From the NCBI GenBank assembly GCA_028681575.1, contig JAQUHX010000005.1, positions 1 through 47,161 of the forward strand: a DNA stretch of 47,161 nucleotides, read 5' to 3'. How positions within the stretch are numbered: the stretch's first letter is position 1; every line of letters starts with the position of its first letter. Position numbers and translations under genes: made by a program. Of this stretch, positions 1 through 7,915 are shown piece after piece. The notes beneath the pieces are model-generated. The model saw only the letters and a list, made by a program, of their open reading frames with translations, searched no databases and had not been told where the DNA came from. Origin of the DNA: Patescibacteria group bacterium (GTDB lineage Bacteria > Patescibacteriota > Patescibacteriia > Patescibacteriales > UBA12465).

Positions 1-2
1 TT

Positions 3-71
3 ATTATTTTGGATTTTGTAGTTAGGCCTAAATTATTAAAGGGGCGTAATAAAAGTGAAAAAGCATTATAG
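3..71 (+). CDS. C-terminal tail of an upstream gene (partial)
   Basis: An open frame enters from the left edge and ends at a TAG. The last residues read DFVVRPKLLKGRNKSEKAL, a basic tail typical of a real C-terminus. Too little is present to name a family. It could also be chance, since only about 22 codons are visible. Confidence 0.35.
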   Translation: MILDFVVRPKLLKGRNKSEKAL

Positions 72-127
72 CTATTGGAAAAAAACTTAAATAAGGCTTT
101 AATTATTTACGTTTTACAAGGTTGTCA

Positions 128-342
128 GTGAGTTCTACCATAACGAGTCTTGCGGAATCAACGAAAAGAAGTCAAGATTCTGGCACAATTTTTTCCTTAT
201 TTTGATTACGCTGGCAGTGATTCTTTCTATTGCAATTTCTTTGGAACATTCTTGGGCAATTATCAACCTCGTGTTTCTGGTATTTTTATTTTTTCTTTGT
301 TTAGTATTATTTTCCAAAAATGTGACCAGGAAAAGGGTTTAG
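128..342 (+). pseudogene. Small two-helix membrane protein, apparently frameshifted
   Basis: From 157 to 342 one frame encodes a basic stretch followed by two hydrophobic segments (around FFLILITLAVILSIAIS and VFLVFLFFLCLVLF) and a basic tail ending KNVTRKRV, a sensible small membrane protein. That frame has no ATG, GTG or TTG upstream before a stop at 100-102. A GTG at 128 in the neighbouring frame begins a plausible hydrophilic N-terminus (SSTITSLAESTKR), and a one-base shift near 165-175 joins the two into a protein of about 70 residues. A terminator follows at once, as expected for a gene end. It may be a decayed gene or an assembly indel in an A-rich run. T-rich DNA can mimic membrane segments, so confidence is modest. 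The ORF track's 150..347 frame looks like a shadow. Confidence 0.35.
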
Positions 343-358
343 GTTGAATTTATTTAGT

Positions 359-387
359 AAGGGCCTTTGCAAGAGGCCCTTTTTTTT
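359..387 (+). terminator. Intrinsic terminator
   Basis: AAGGGCCT, a 7-nt loop, AGGCCCTT, then a T run. It closes the small membrane gene on the plus strand. Confidence 0.75.
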
Positions 388-450
388 AAAGGCTTTGTCT
401 CGTTAGCGAGAGGCGGAAAAAAAGATAGTCGACCCTTTTCATTTTTTAAA

Positions 451-464
451 TTAAGTTAACTTAA
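451..464. promoter_or_regulatory. 14-bp perfect palindrome
   Basis: TTAAGTTAACTTAA is a perfect palindrome between two terminators. It might be a protein-binding site, but no gene start is next to it, so its role is unknown. Confidence 0.25.
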
Positions 465-482
465 TAGTCTTTAGTTAATCTA

Positions 483-511
483 AAAAACGAGCTTAAAAAC
501 TCGTTTTTTTG
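483..511 (-). terminator. Terminator of the two-component operon
   Basis: AAAAACGAG and CTCGTTTTT arms with T-rich flanks on both strands. It sits just past the stop of the histidine kinase gene. Confidence 0.65.
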
Positions 512-524
512 TTTAGAAAATATC

Positions 525-1424
525 CTAGCCTAAAACTTCGCTCTCTTCTGGGATTTTTATATCTTTAATTTCAAGAGGCAGTTCGATTGTGAAAGCGGTA
601 AATTTTTTAATTTGACTGCTTACTCTTATCTTTCCGGCAAAATCTTTTTCTACTAAATCCGAGACAATCGCCAGCCCTAAGCCTAAATTACCGTTTTTCT
701 TTTTTGTGCTGAAGAAGGGGTTAAATAATTTTTCTTTTAAGTCTTCTGGCAGGCCTAGCCCGTTATCAGTAATAGACATTATTAGACGCTCATTAACCAA
801 ACGGGCTTTAATTTCCACCCAAGAGTTCTTTTTTTGTGAATCCACGGCTTCAATCGCGTTGCCAACAAGATTGCAGATAATTCGATTGAATTTTAGAGCA
901 TTATTATTTAAAAATATTTCTTCTTCAAAATTACTGCGCAAATTGACTTTGTAAGATTGCGCCTTCCAGCTTAAAAGACTCAAAACATTATCTATTTCTT
1001 CTTTGATTGAAAAAGGTTCTTTAATTTCGGCCTGAGATTTTAATTGTTTACTAGCCGCTTTTAAGAGATGGGCCATTCTTTTGCAAAGGAGATTGGCCTC
1101 ATTTATTTTTTGCCCCCATTCATCTGCTTTAATTTCATTTAAATCGCGAAAGCAAGTTTGTTCTAAACTCAGCATAAGTGCGGTCAAGGGGTTGGCGAAG
1201 TCGTGGATAATGCCGCTAGCAAGGCGGCCAACCTCCGCCAAGCAGTGATATTTTTCTAATTCTTTAACTTGCTTTTCTTTAAAATTAATTAAATCTTGGT
1301 GAGCTTGTTTTTTTAGAAGACTAGTTTTTTTAAAAAGTTTTTTCTTAAAATAATGATTCTGCCAAAAGAACATAGCGATAAGGATGAGGGCGTTTAAAAA
1401 AAAGGAAAGAACAAAAATTTTCAT
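525..1424 (-). CDS. Membrane sensor histidine kinase (HisKA/HATPase)
   Basis: Sensor kinase of 299 residues. One N-terminal membrane helix (residues 3-21) and a short coiled coil lead straight into the kinase core, with no recognisable extracellular sensor domain. The H-box is GIIHDFANPLTAL with the phospho-acceptor His near residue 74. The ATP-binding domain has an N-box (NLVGNAIEAV, about 185-194), G1 (DNGLGLP, about 220) and G2 (GNLGLGLAI, about 245). It is the second gene of an operon, 11 bp after the response regulator encoded upstream on the same strand, so the two should be partners. The regulator's receiver lacks the usual phospho-Asp, so either the kinase signals to another regulator or the pair does not use phosphotransfer. 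The start is ATG in the AAAAATATG context common in this window. Confidence 0.9.
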   Translation of the reverse strand: MKIFVLSFFLNALILIAMFFWQNHYFKKKLFKKTSLLKKQAHQDLINFKEKQVKELEKYHCLAEVGRLASGIIHDFANPLTALMLSLEQTCFRDLNEIKADEWGQKINEANLLCKRMAHLLKAASKQLKSQAEIKEPFSIKEEIDNVLSLLSWKAQSYKVNLRSNFEEEIFLNNNALKFNRIICNLVGNAIEAVDSQKKNSWVEIKARLVNERLIMSITDNGLGLPEDLKEKLFNPFFSTKKKNGNLGLGLAIVSDLVEKDFAGKIRVSSQIKKFTAFTIELPLEIKDIKIPEESEVLG

Positions 1425-1435
1425 ATTTTTAAAAA

Positions 1436-2080
1436 TTATTTTAAGAAATAACCTCCTCCAGATACCGTCGCTATTTTTATTAAGGAACCACTCTTTTTTA
1501 ATTTGGTACGCAAGTTATAAAGATGGCTATTAACAGTCAGGGAAAAATTGTTAAAATCACTATCCCAAAGCTCTAAGCTTAATTCGTCGCGACTAACTAG
1601 ACGCTGCTGGTTTTTGCTTAAATATTCTAAAATATCAAATTCTCGGGGCGTTAAAAATAATTCCTTTTTATTTACCTTAACTTGGCGCTTGAAGAAATTG
1701 ATACTTAGATTTTTTATTTTTAAAGGAGAGGTAATAAAAATTTTTGGTCGGCGAAGGAGTGCTTTTAGTCGAGCTTCAAGCTCAGCAGTTTCCCATTCTC
1801 CACCTAAGTAATCATCCGCCCCCTGATTAAGGAAAATTTTTCCTTGAGACGAACTTATTTTTTGACCAACCACAACTATTGGCAGAAAAACCCCTTTTTT
1901 TCTTAGCTGGTGGCAGAGATTTTTACTTATTGTGGTATTTTCTTCCGAAAAAATAAGCACAAGTTCAGTTTTTGATGAAAGAGAAAGCTCGTTTTTTCTT
2001 GCGTTTTTAAGCTCAAAAGTAAAACCAACGCTTTCTGCAAATTTAGGTATTTTATCAAAACTGAAAATCGTTAAATGCAT
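1436..2080 (-). CDS. OmpR-type regulator with degenerate receiver domain
   Basis: Response regulator of 214 residues. The C-terminal winged helix (about 115-214) is intact, with LTPREFDILEYL, the recognition-helix region NSHLYNLRTKL and a terminal GGGYFLK typical of OmpR/PhoB DNA-binding domains. The N-terminal domain aligns with a receiver (end of the domain: NQGADDYLGGEWETAELEARL) but key residues are gone. There is no acidic pair after the first strand (LTIFSFDK), the phospho-acceptor position reads LVLIFSEEN, and the invariant Lys after ADDYL is replaced by GG. This is an atypical or pseudo-receiver that probably works without phosphorylation. It is first in the operon with the kinase. 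The start codon lies only 2 bp from an ORF on the opposite strand, but that gene most likely starts further in. Confidence 0.88.
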   Translation of the reverse strand: MHLTIFSFDKIPKFAESVGFTFELKNARKNELSLSSKTELVLIFSEENTTISKNLCHQLRKKGVFLPIVVVGQKISSSQGKIFLNQGADDYLGGEWETAELEARLKALLRRPKIFITSPLKIKNLSINFFKRQVKVNKKELFLTPREFDILEYLSKNQQRLVSRDELSLELWDSDFNNFSLTVNSHLYNLRTKLKKSGSLIKIATVSGGGYFLK

Positions 2081-2102
2081 AGATGTTATTATTTAAAGAT
2101 TT

Positions 2103-2111
2103 TGTTATAAT
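2103..2111 (+). promoter_or_regulatory. Extended -10 promoter inside the annotated ORF start
   Basis: TGTTATAAT is a perfect extended -10. It lies downstream of the ORF-track ATG at 2083, so the mRNA would begin near 2118 and the phosphoesterase should start at the ATG at 2143. The same TTATAATAA core can be read as a -10 on the other strand for the divergent regulator gene. Confidence 0.6.
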
Positions 2112-2142
2112 AAACGTATTACCATTAATTGTTTTAGTTTTT

Positions 2143-3231
2143 ATGCCTTTTTATTTTTTGATTTTATTTGTAATCCTTGTTCTGCTAGGTATTTATCTGG
2201 TCGTGCTTTTGTTGGCTGATTTATTAAAATTGGCTCGACAAGGCAAGATTATTGTTGGCGTTTTTCTTTCTTTTTTAATTATTGGTTTTTTTATTTTTTT
2301 GCCTTTATCTCGTTTAAATGGAAGTTATTTAGTTCAATGGTTTTCTCTTTTTTTCTCTCTTTGGTCCGGACTACTCTTTTATTTATTAGGGGCAGCGGTT
2401 ATTTTATTTATTCTGAAAAAAATTACTTCAAGATTCAGCCCGCGTTTATTGGCAGGCTTTGGTTTTTTAGCGGCCCTGATTCTTTTTTTGATTGGCTTGT
2501 TCCAAGCACTTTCTCCAAAAGTGGTTAATTTTTCTTTAGAATTAAATAATTTACCTAAATATTGGCAAGGAAAGAGGGTTGTGCAGTTGTCTGATATTCA
2601 TTTAGACGGCGGTGTTTATGGGTTGAGGTTTTTAAATAATTTAGTTGAACGTGTTAATAATTTAGAACCAGATTTATTGGTTTTGACTGGCGATATTTTT
2701 GATGGCAAGCCTAATGATGTTGCTTTTATGGTTAAACAGTTGGGCAAACTTAAGGCAACTGATGGCGTTTTCTATGTTTTCGGTAATCATGAATATTATT
2801 TAGATGAACTGGCTTTGGAAAAAATGCTTCGTGAAGAGGGGATTGTTATTTTAAATGATCGGGCGGTTATGTTAGATGGCTTAGAACTGATTGGTTGGAA
2901 CTATCAAGAAGAGGATGGCGATGTTTATCTTCGTCCAGAAATAGTTAATTTGAGTCCTGACGAGGGGCAGCCGCGTTTGCTATTAAAACATGTGCCTGAG
3001 GACATTGAAGCGGCTGAGGCGCTGGGGGTTGACTTACAACTGTCTGGACACACTCACAGGGGGCAACTTTTCCCTCTGAGCTTAATGACTCGTTTAATTT
3101 TTGGTCCTTATCATTATGGTTGGCATAGTTTTGGTAATTTAAAGCTTTATACTACCTCCGGCGTTGGGACTTGGGGGCCGCCACTTAGAACTTTTAATCA
3201 ATCAGAAATTCCAGTTTTTGATCTTAAATAG
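2143..3231 (+). CDS. Membrane-anchored calcineurin-like metallophosphoesterase (YaeI/YkuE type)
   Basis: About 362 residues from the chosen start. Four N-terminal membrane helices are followed by a binuclear metallophosphoesterase domain. The ordered motifs are LSDIHLDGG (about residue 150), LTGDIFDGK (about 182), GNHEYYL (about 214) and SGHTHRGQ (about 302), which together provide the Asp/His/Asn metal ligands. In related proteins this domain hydrolyses phosphodiester or phosphoanhydride bonds, including lipid pyrophosphates, at the membrane. The substrate here is unknown. The start at 2143 replaces 2083 because a consensus extended -10 lies between them. The next gene begins 1 bp after the stop, so they form an operon. 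Confidence 0.88.
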   Translation: MPFYFLILFVILVLLGIYLVVLLLADLLKLARQGKIIVGVFLSFLIIGFFIFLPLSRLNGSYLVQWFSLFFSLWSGLLFYLLGAAVILFILKKITSRFSPRLLAGFGFLAALILFLIGLFQALSPKVVNFSLELNNLPKYWQGKRVVQLSDIHLDGGVYGLRFLNNLVERVNNLEPDLLVLTGDIFDGKPNDVAFMVKQLGKLKATDGVFYVFGNHEYYLDELALEKMLREEGIVILNDRAVMLDGLELIGWNYQEEDGDVYLRPEIVNLSPDEGQPRLLLKHVPEDIEAAEALGVDLQLSGHTHRGQLFPLSLMTRLIFGPYHYGWHSFGNLKLYTTSGVGTWGPPLRTFNQSEIPVFDLK

Positions 3232-3232
3232 T

Positions 3233-4171
3233 ATGTTGGCTAGAATTGGTAAAAATAAAATGAAGCGCTGGTTTTACTATTCTTTAGGAGCCGCTTTTTT
3301 GTTTTTGATAATTCTTTTTTTCTATTTATTTTTTTTAAAAACAGCCGATACTCAACCCGAGGAAGTGTTTCCGTCTTATGATTCTTCGGGGCGTTTATTG
3401 GTGATGACTGCTTCATTTCCGGTTTTTGAATTTGCACGAATTGTTGGTGGTGATCAGGCGGCGGTTAGTTTAATTCTGCCACCAAGTACTGAGCTTCATC
3501 ATTTTGTTCCAAGCGAAGAAACATTTAAAGAGATAACTAAATCAGCTATTTTTTTCTATACTTCAGATATTTTAGAGCCTTGGGCAGAAGAGTTAGAAAT
3601 TACTAATAAAGTGGCAGTTGCCAATGATTTGGCTAATGAAGAAGGGGACCCGCATGTTTGGCTGGATTTTTCCTTAGCTTCTCAAATGGTTGAAAATATT
3701 AGTCTTGTTTATCAGGAAATTGACCCCATTAATAAGAAGTCTTATCAAGAACGAGCGGCTGCTTATCAAGAAGAGTTGCGTTTATTGGACCAAGAGTTTC
3801 AAATAGGTTTGGCTAATTGTCAGTGGCGAGAACTTATTATTGCCGGGCACAATACCTTTGCTTACCTGGCGCAACGTTATAATCTAAATTATCACTCCTT
3901 GCAGGGCTTTATTCCTGATGATAGCGTTGATGTTGAAAAAATTATTTTTTTAAGTGAAACTTTAAAAAAAAGTGGTCAGCCTTATGTTTTTTTTGAAGAA
4001 CTAATTATGCCTTATTTGGGTTCTTTGCTTCGTCAGGGGGCAGGGGTTGAGTTGTTAGCTCTTAATGCTGCTCATAACGTTGGTCGTTTTGACACTATTT
4101 CTGGAATTACTTTTTTGAGTTTGATGCGCAATAATTTGAAAACATTACAACTAGGTTTAGTTTGTCAGTAA
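3233..4171 (+). CDS. Zinc/manganese ABC-type substrate-binding protein (ZnuA/TroA family), solitary
   Basis: About 312 residues. An N-terminal hydrophobic helix with no lipobox Cys suggests a membrane-anchored extracellular protein. Metal-ligand motifs of the cluster A-I family are present: STELHHFVP (His near 89/90), DPHVWLD (His near 141) and AGHNTFAYL (His near 206), with acidic positions nearer the end. The His-rich loop of many ZnuA proteins is absent. The start at 3233 follows the previous stop by 1 bp; an in-frame ATG at 3260 (MKRW) is also possible, while the ORF-track start at 3164 lies inside the previous gene. No permease or ATPase gene is nearby, so the transporter must be elsewhere or the protein acts alone. 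The 3' end overlaps the convergent regulator gene by 7 bp. Confidence 0.87.
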   Translation: MLARIGKNKMKRWFYYSLGAAFLFLIILFFYLFFLKTADTQPEEVFPSYDSSGRLLVMTASFPVFEFARIVGGDQAAVSLILPPSTELHHFVPSEETFKEITKSAIFFYTSDILEPWAEELEITNKVAVANDLANEEGDPHVWLDFSLASQMVENISLVYQEIDPINKKSYQERAAAYQEELRLLDQEFQIGLANCQWRELIIAGHNTFAYLAQRYNLNYHSLQGFIPDDSVDVEKIIFLSETLKKSGQPYVFFEELIMPYLGSLLRQGAGVELLALNAAHNVGRFDTISGITFLSLMRNNLKTLQLGLVCQ

Positions 4172-4866
4172 GATGGAAAGCGATTAATTATTTCTGAGTC
4201 TTTTACTCGCCAACGATAACCGCAACTAGGAACTGTTTCAATTGGAGACGGTTTTTTAAATTTTAATTTTTTACGTAACTTTAGAATATAGACTTCAACT
4301 ATATTTCGACGGCAAAAATCTTCTTCTTCCCAGGCGCGTTCGCAAATTTCTCGACAAGAAAGAATCTGGCCGGGGTTGGCCATTAATAGTTTAAGTAAAA
4401 GAAATTCTTTATTTGTTAAAGGAATTATTTTATTCTGGTAGAGAAGTTCTCTTTTAGCTGAATTTAATTCTAAATCTGAATCATAGCAAAGATTAGCTTC
4501 TATCTCTGGTTGCCGTCTAACCAGGGCTTCTATTCGTGCTTGTAATTCATCTAGAAAAAAGGGTTTGCTTAGGTAGTCATCAGCCCCCTCATTGAGAAGG
4601 GCCACTTTTTTTTCCACTTCTTGACAAACAGAAATTGCTAAAATCGGTTTGTTGTAACCCCAGGTTCGCAAATGATTAATGATTTCTTGGCCATTTAGTT
4701 TTGGGAGCAGATAGTCAGTAATAATTAAATTATAATTTTCTTTTTGCGCGAGCTCTAACCCTATTTTTCCGTCTTTAGCCCAATTAATTAAATGCCCCCT
4801 TTTTTTAAAAAATAAAATTAAATTTTTTGCAATAAAAAAATCGTCTTCAATTAAGAGTAGTTTCAT
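4165..4866 (-). CDS. OmpR-family response regulator (orphan)
   Basis: A complete regulator of 233 residues. The receiver has the acidic pair (LLLIEDDFF), the phospho-acceptor Asp in LIITDYLLPKLNG, and the conserved Lys in ADDYLSKPF. The winged helix (about 130-222) carries LTNKEFLLLKLL, ILKLRKKL and CGYRWRV. No kinase gene is adjacent, so its partner is elsewhere, possibly the kinase at 525-1424. It is convergent with the binding-protein gene and divergent from PBP2. It ends in TGA, one of only two such stops noticed here. Its own promoter probably includes TATAAT on the minus strand near 4898-4903. Confidence 0.92.
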   Translation of the reverse strand: MKLLLIEDDFFIAKNLILFFKKRGHLINWAKDGKIGLELAQKENYNLIITDYLLPKLNGQEIINHLRTWGYNKPILAISVCQEVEKKVALLNEGADDYLSKPFFLDELQARIEALVRRQPEIEANLCYDSDLELNSAKRELLYQNKIIPLTNKEFLLLKLLMANPGQILSCREICERAWEEEDFCRRNIVEVYILKLRKKLKFKKPSPIETVPSCGYRWRVKDSEIINRFPSY

Positions 4867-4957
4867 AGGCTGGCTAATAATTTAAACGTTGCTTTTATTA
4901 TAAAACAAGTAAGCTTAAAAAAAATTAAAGATTAGTCTTTTTTAAGTTTCTGATTAA

Positions 4958-4986
4958 TTGCTTTTTTAAAAAGCTCTCGCTATTAT
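4958..4986 (+). promoter_or_regulatory. Promoter of PBP2, predicted leaderless
   Basis: TTGCTT, 17-bp spacer, TATTAT. The -10 ends 10 nt before the ATG at 4997, so the transcript would start about 4 nt upstream of the start codon. Confidence 0.6.
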
Positions 4987-4996
4987 TATAAGACTT

Positions 4997-7102
4997 ATGA
5001 GGTTTTTAAGACACCGTCAAGGTGATAAAAAAAATAGGGCAGCAGCCGGGAGTGATCCCTTTGTTGTTAAAGAGGGCGAATATTCTTATGGCCACCTAGA
5101 GGACGCGTATTACTATTCCGATTGGACGGAGCGGTCCTTTTTAGCTGATAATAGTAATAAAGAATTTGTTGGAAAAACCTTTAATTTAGCAAAACTGCCG
5201 ATTATTGTTGCCTTTTTTTTGATATTTATTTCTATTTTGATTGGACGTTCTTTTTGGCTCCAAGTTATTAAAGGTGACTATTATTATTCTTTAGCCGAAG
5301 GCAATCGTTTGCGAACTGAAGTTATTGAAGCGCGACGGGGTATTATTTATGATCGAGAGATGACGCAGCTGGTTAATAATGCGGCTAACTTTGTTTTATA
5401 CTTGCGGCCAATTGAACTCCCTCGCGACGAAGAGGTTCGCGATGAGTTAATCCGGAGGCTTGCCTATTGGTTAGATGGGGATTTAGAGCTGCTTAGTCGT
5501 GGTGAAGAAAATATTTCTGTTGAGAGCTTGGACGGGTTAACCTTAGTTGCTGATTCGCCCTCTTATTTGTTAATCAAGAATCTTTTAGATGGAGTAATTA
5601 TTGGCTCTTTAGATTCTTACCAGCCTTTATTTGTTAAAGATAATTTAGATTATGATCGGGCCCTTCTCCTAGCTCTTAAATTACAAGAAGTTCCTGGTGT
5701 TTTTCTATCTAATAAGATTCGGCGTGAGTATGTTTTCCCGCCTCAATCATTAAATAGCGATGAACCAACGCTTAGTCTGTCCCATCTTTTGGGTTATACG
5801 GGAAAAATTAATCAAGCTGAACTTGCAAAGTGGGGGAAGGAGTATTCTTTAATTGATTATTTAGGCAAAACTGGCCTTGAAGCTTCGTGGGAGAAAGAAT
5901 TAAGAGGCGTTTCTGGACAAAAGAATATTGAAGTTGATGCTTTAGGTCGGCAGAAAAAAATTATTAGCGAACTTTCAGCTAAAGATGGGTCGAGTCTGCT
6001 TTTATCTTTAGATGCAGCTCTTCAGGGTTATGCTGAGGAGACTTTAAGTAAACATTTAGAGGCAATGAATTTAAGTCGGGGCGCTGTTGTTGCCTTAGAT
6101 CCGCGAAATGGTGAGATTTTAGCTTTAGTTTCTCTACCTGCTTATGATAATCGCTTGTTTGCTACCGGGATTAGTCAAGCTGATTATGAGAGGTATTTAA
6201 ATGATTCTAATCGACCTCTTCTCAATCGGGCTATCGGTGGTGGTTTTCCTAGCGGTTCTACTTTTAAGGTTGTTGTTGCGGCCGCCGCTTTACAAGAAAA
6301 GATTATTAGCCAAACAACTAGCTTTTTATCAACTGGTGGCTTACAAGTTGGACAATGGTTTTTCCCTGATTGGCGTAGTGGTGGTCATGGGGTGACTAAT
6401 GTTAAAAAGGCAATCGCTGACTCAGTTAACACCTTCTTTTATTATATTGGTGGGGGCTACGATAATTTTGTGGGTTTAGGAATTGACCGTTTATCAAAAT
6501 ATGCTCAACTTTTTGGGTTAGGAGAGCTTAGTGGCGTTGATTTACCAGGTGAGGTGCCTGGGTTTTTTCCTAGCGCTGATTGGAAATTAAAGTCTAAAGG
6601 AGAGCGTTGGTATATTGGTGATACTTACCATGCCTCTATTGGTCAAGGCGATGTTGTGGTTACTCCTCTACAGGTAGCTAATTATACAGCAATAATTGCC
6701 AATGGTGGTCGTTTTTATAAACCCCATTTAGTTAGCGCCTTATTAGATTCTAATAATAAAATAATTGAAAAAATTGAACCTGAGATTATTCGGCAAGATT
6801 TTATTGATCAAAAAAATATAGAAATTGTCCGTGATGGAATGCGCCAAGCTGTCACTAGTGGTTCAGCTCAGAGTTTGCAGGTTGTTCCGGTTTCAGTGGC
6901 TGCTAAGACGGGCACAGCTCAATGGTCAACTCAGAAGGAGCCTCATGCTTGGTTTACCAGTTTTGGTCCTTTTGAAGAACCAACGATAGTTTTGACTGTT
7001 TTAGTTGAAGAAGGGAAAGAGGGGAGCGTTGTCGGTGCAGCTGTTGCTCGAGAAATTTTAACTTGGTATTTTGCTGAGCACTTAAACTATTCTGGTGATT
7101 AA
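4997..7102 (+). CDS. mrdA: Penicillin-binding protein 2 (class B transpeptidase)
   Basis: Class B PBP of 701 residues that cross-links peptidoglycan for cell elongation. The N-terminal cytoplasmic tail is unusually long (about 65 residues) and acidic/Tyr-rich, followed by one membrane helix (about 67-90). The dimerisation domain contains EARRGIIYDR. The transpeptidase domain has SxxK as PSGSTFK (Ser near 421), SxN as DSVNTF (about 476) and KTG as AAKTGTAQ (about 637). Only the rod-system type is seen; no rodA, mreB or mreC gene is nearby. It is monocistronic, with a promoter directly in front and the heat-shock operon's own promoter behind. The tail before the helix has no family match I recognise. 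Confidence 0.95.
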   Translation: MRFLRHRQGDKKNRAAAGSDPFVVKEGEYSYGHLEDAYYYSDWTERSFLADNSNKEFVGKTFNLAKLPIIVAFFLIFISILIGRSFWLQVIKGDYYYSLAEGNRLRTEVIEARRGIIYDREMTQLVNNAANFVLYLRPIELPRDEEVRDELIRRLAYWLDGDLELLSRGEENISVESLDGLTLVADSPSYLLIKNLLDGVIIGSLDSYQPLFVKDNLDYDRALLLALKLQEVPGVFLSNKIRREYVFPPQSLNSDEPTLSLSHLLGYTGKINQAELAKWGKEYSLIDYLGKTGLEASWEKELRGVSGQKNIEVDALGRQKKIISELSAKDGSSLLLSLDAALQGYAEETLSKHLEAMNLSRGAVVALDPRNGEILALVSLPAYDNRLFATGISQADYERYLNDSNRPLLNRAIGGGFPSGSTFKVVVAAAALQEKIISQTTSFLSTGGLQVGQWFFPDWRSGGHGVTNVKKAIADSVNTFFYYIGGGYDNFVGLGIDRLSKYAQLFGLGELSGVDLPGEVPGFFPSADWKLKSKGERWYIGDTYHASIGQGDVVVTPLQVANYTAIIANGGRFYKPHLVSALLDSNNKIIEKIEPEIIRQDFIDQKNIEIVRDGMRQAVTSGSAQSLQVVPVSVAAKTGTAQWSTQKEPHAWFTSFGPFEEPTIVLTVLVEEGKEGSVVGAAVAREILTWYFAEHLNYSGD

Positions 7103-7149
7103 GGTTAATTTATTATAAATTAGAGTAAAATTTAGGGTTTCCAGCTTAT

Positions 7150-7178
7150 CTTAGCAGTCTATTGACAGGACTGCTAAG
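7150..7178. promoter_or_regulatory. CIRCE operator (HrcA binding site), variant
   Basis: CTTAGCAGTC, 9 nt, GACTGCTAAG: a perfect 10-bp inverted repeat. It matches the CIRCE consensus TTAGCACTC-N9-GAGTGCTAA except for one symmetric base swap in each arm. It overlaps the -35 box of the hrcA promoter, so bound HrcA would block RNA polymerase. Confidence 0.95.
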
Positions 7179-7190
7179 TTTTTATATAAT
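7162..7190 (+). promoter_or_regulatory. Perfect consensus promoter of the heat-shock operon
   Basis: TTGACA, 17-bp spacer, TATAAT. The -35 lies in the centre of the CIRCE element. The start site should be near 7197, giving a leader of about 13 nt. The ORF-track start for hrcA (TTG at 7162) is actually this -35 box. Confidence 0.92.
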
Positions 7191-7209
7191 AAGAATTGTA
7201 AAAAATTTT

Positions 7210-7899
7210 ATGCTAGATTCTCGCAAGCTCACGCTTTTAAAAGCTCTCATCAAAGAATATCTAAAAACTGCTCAACCGGTCTCTTCGGGGATGTTGGCGA
7301 AGACTTCGCGAATAGGCGTTTCTTCAGCTACGATTAGAAATGAGATGGCCGAATTAGAAGAGGCGGGCTATATCGTGCAGCCCCATACTTCCTCTGGCCG
7401 AATCCCAACTGAGTCTGCTTACGAATTATGGCTTGCTGATTTGAGAGATAATCCCCCGCGTCTAAAGTCTAGTGAAGAGGCGCAGTTAGATCAGCTTTTT
7501 TCTAAAGATGAGGAGACTTATCGAGCTCTTGCTAAGCAAATGGCCGAGTTGTCTAATAACGCTGTTTTTTGGGCCTTTAGCAAGAATAATGTTTACCACA
7601 CCGGTCTGGCTAATCTTTTTTCTCATCCAGAATTTAAACAACTAGAAGCAGTTTATGATATTTCGGTAATAATTGATCAGTTAGAAGAAATTATTGCTCA
7701 AATTTTTGAGCGTTTAGATTATAGGGAGCATGTTTTAATCGGTTCAAAAAATCCGTTTGGCTCTTTTTTAAGCACAGTTCTGGTGAAATACAGAGATCAA
7801 AACACGATTGGCGTTTTTGGTTTAATTGGCCCTTTGCGGATGGATTATGATCGTAATTTAGCCCTAGTTTCTTACTTAAAGAATAAATTTAATTGTTAA
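7210..7899 (+). CDS. hrcA: Heat-inducible transcription repressor HrcA (short form)
   Basis: Repressor of heat-shock genes, first in the operon and directly downstream of its operator. The N-terminal winged helix is clear: LKALIKEYLKTAQPVSS, then SSATIRNEMAELEEAGYI and the wing HTSSGRIPT, which is highly conserved in HrcA. The start is ATG at 7210 (MLDSRKL), since the ORF-track start lies upstream of the transcription start. At 229 residues it is much shorter than the usual roughly 340. The C-terminal GAF-like dimerisation region is abbreviated but keeps the end GLIGPLRMDYDRNLALVSYL typical of the family. It should respond to chaperone availability. Confidence 0.95.
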   Translation: MLDSRKLTLLKALIKEYLKTAQPVSSGMLAKTSRIGVSSATIRNEMAELEEAGYIVQPHTSSGRIPTESAYELWLADLRDNPPRLKSSEEAQLDQLFSKDEETYRALAKQMAELSNNAVFWAFSKNNVYHTGLANLFSHPEFKQLEAVYDISVIIDQLEEIIAQIFERLDYREHVLIGSKNPFGSFLSTVLVKYRDQNTIGVFGLIGPLRMDYDRNLALVSYLKNKFNC

Positions 7900-7915
7900 G
7901 TTCTTTTATTTTTTT

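Noticed and set aside
7162-7209. TTG start of HrcA in the ORF track
   Set aside because: The TTG is the -35 box (TTGACA) of the operon promoter; the true start is the ATG at 7210.
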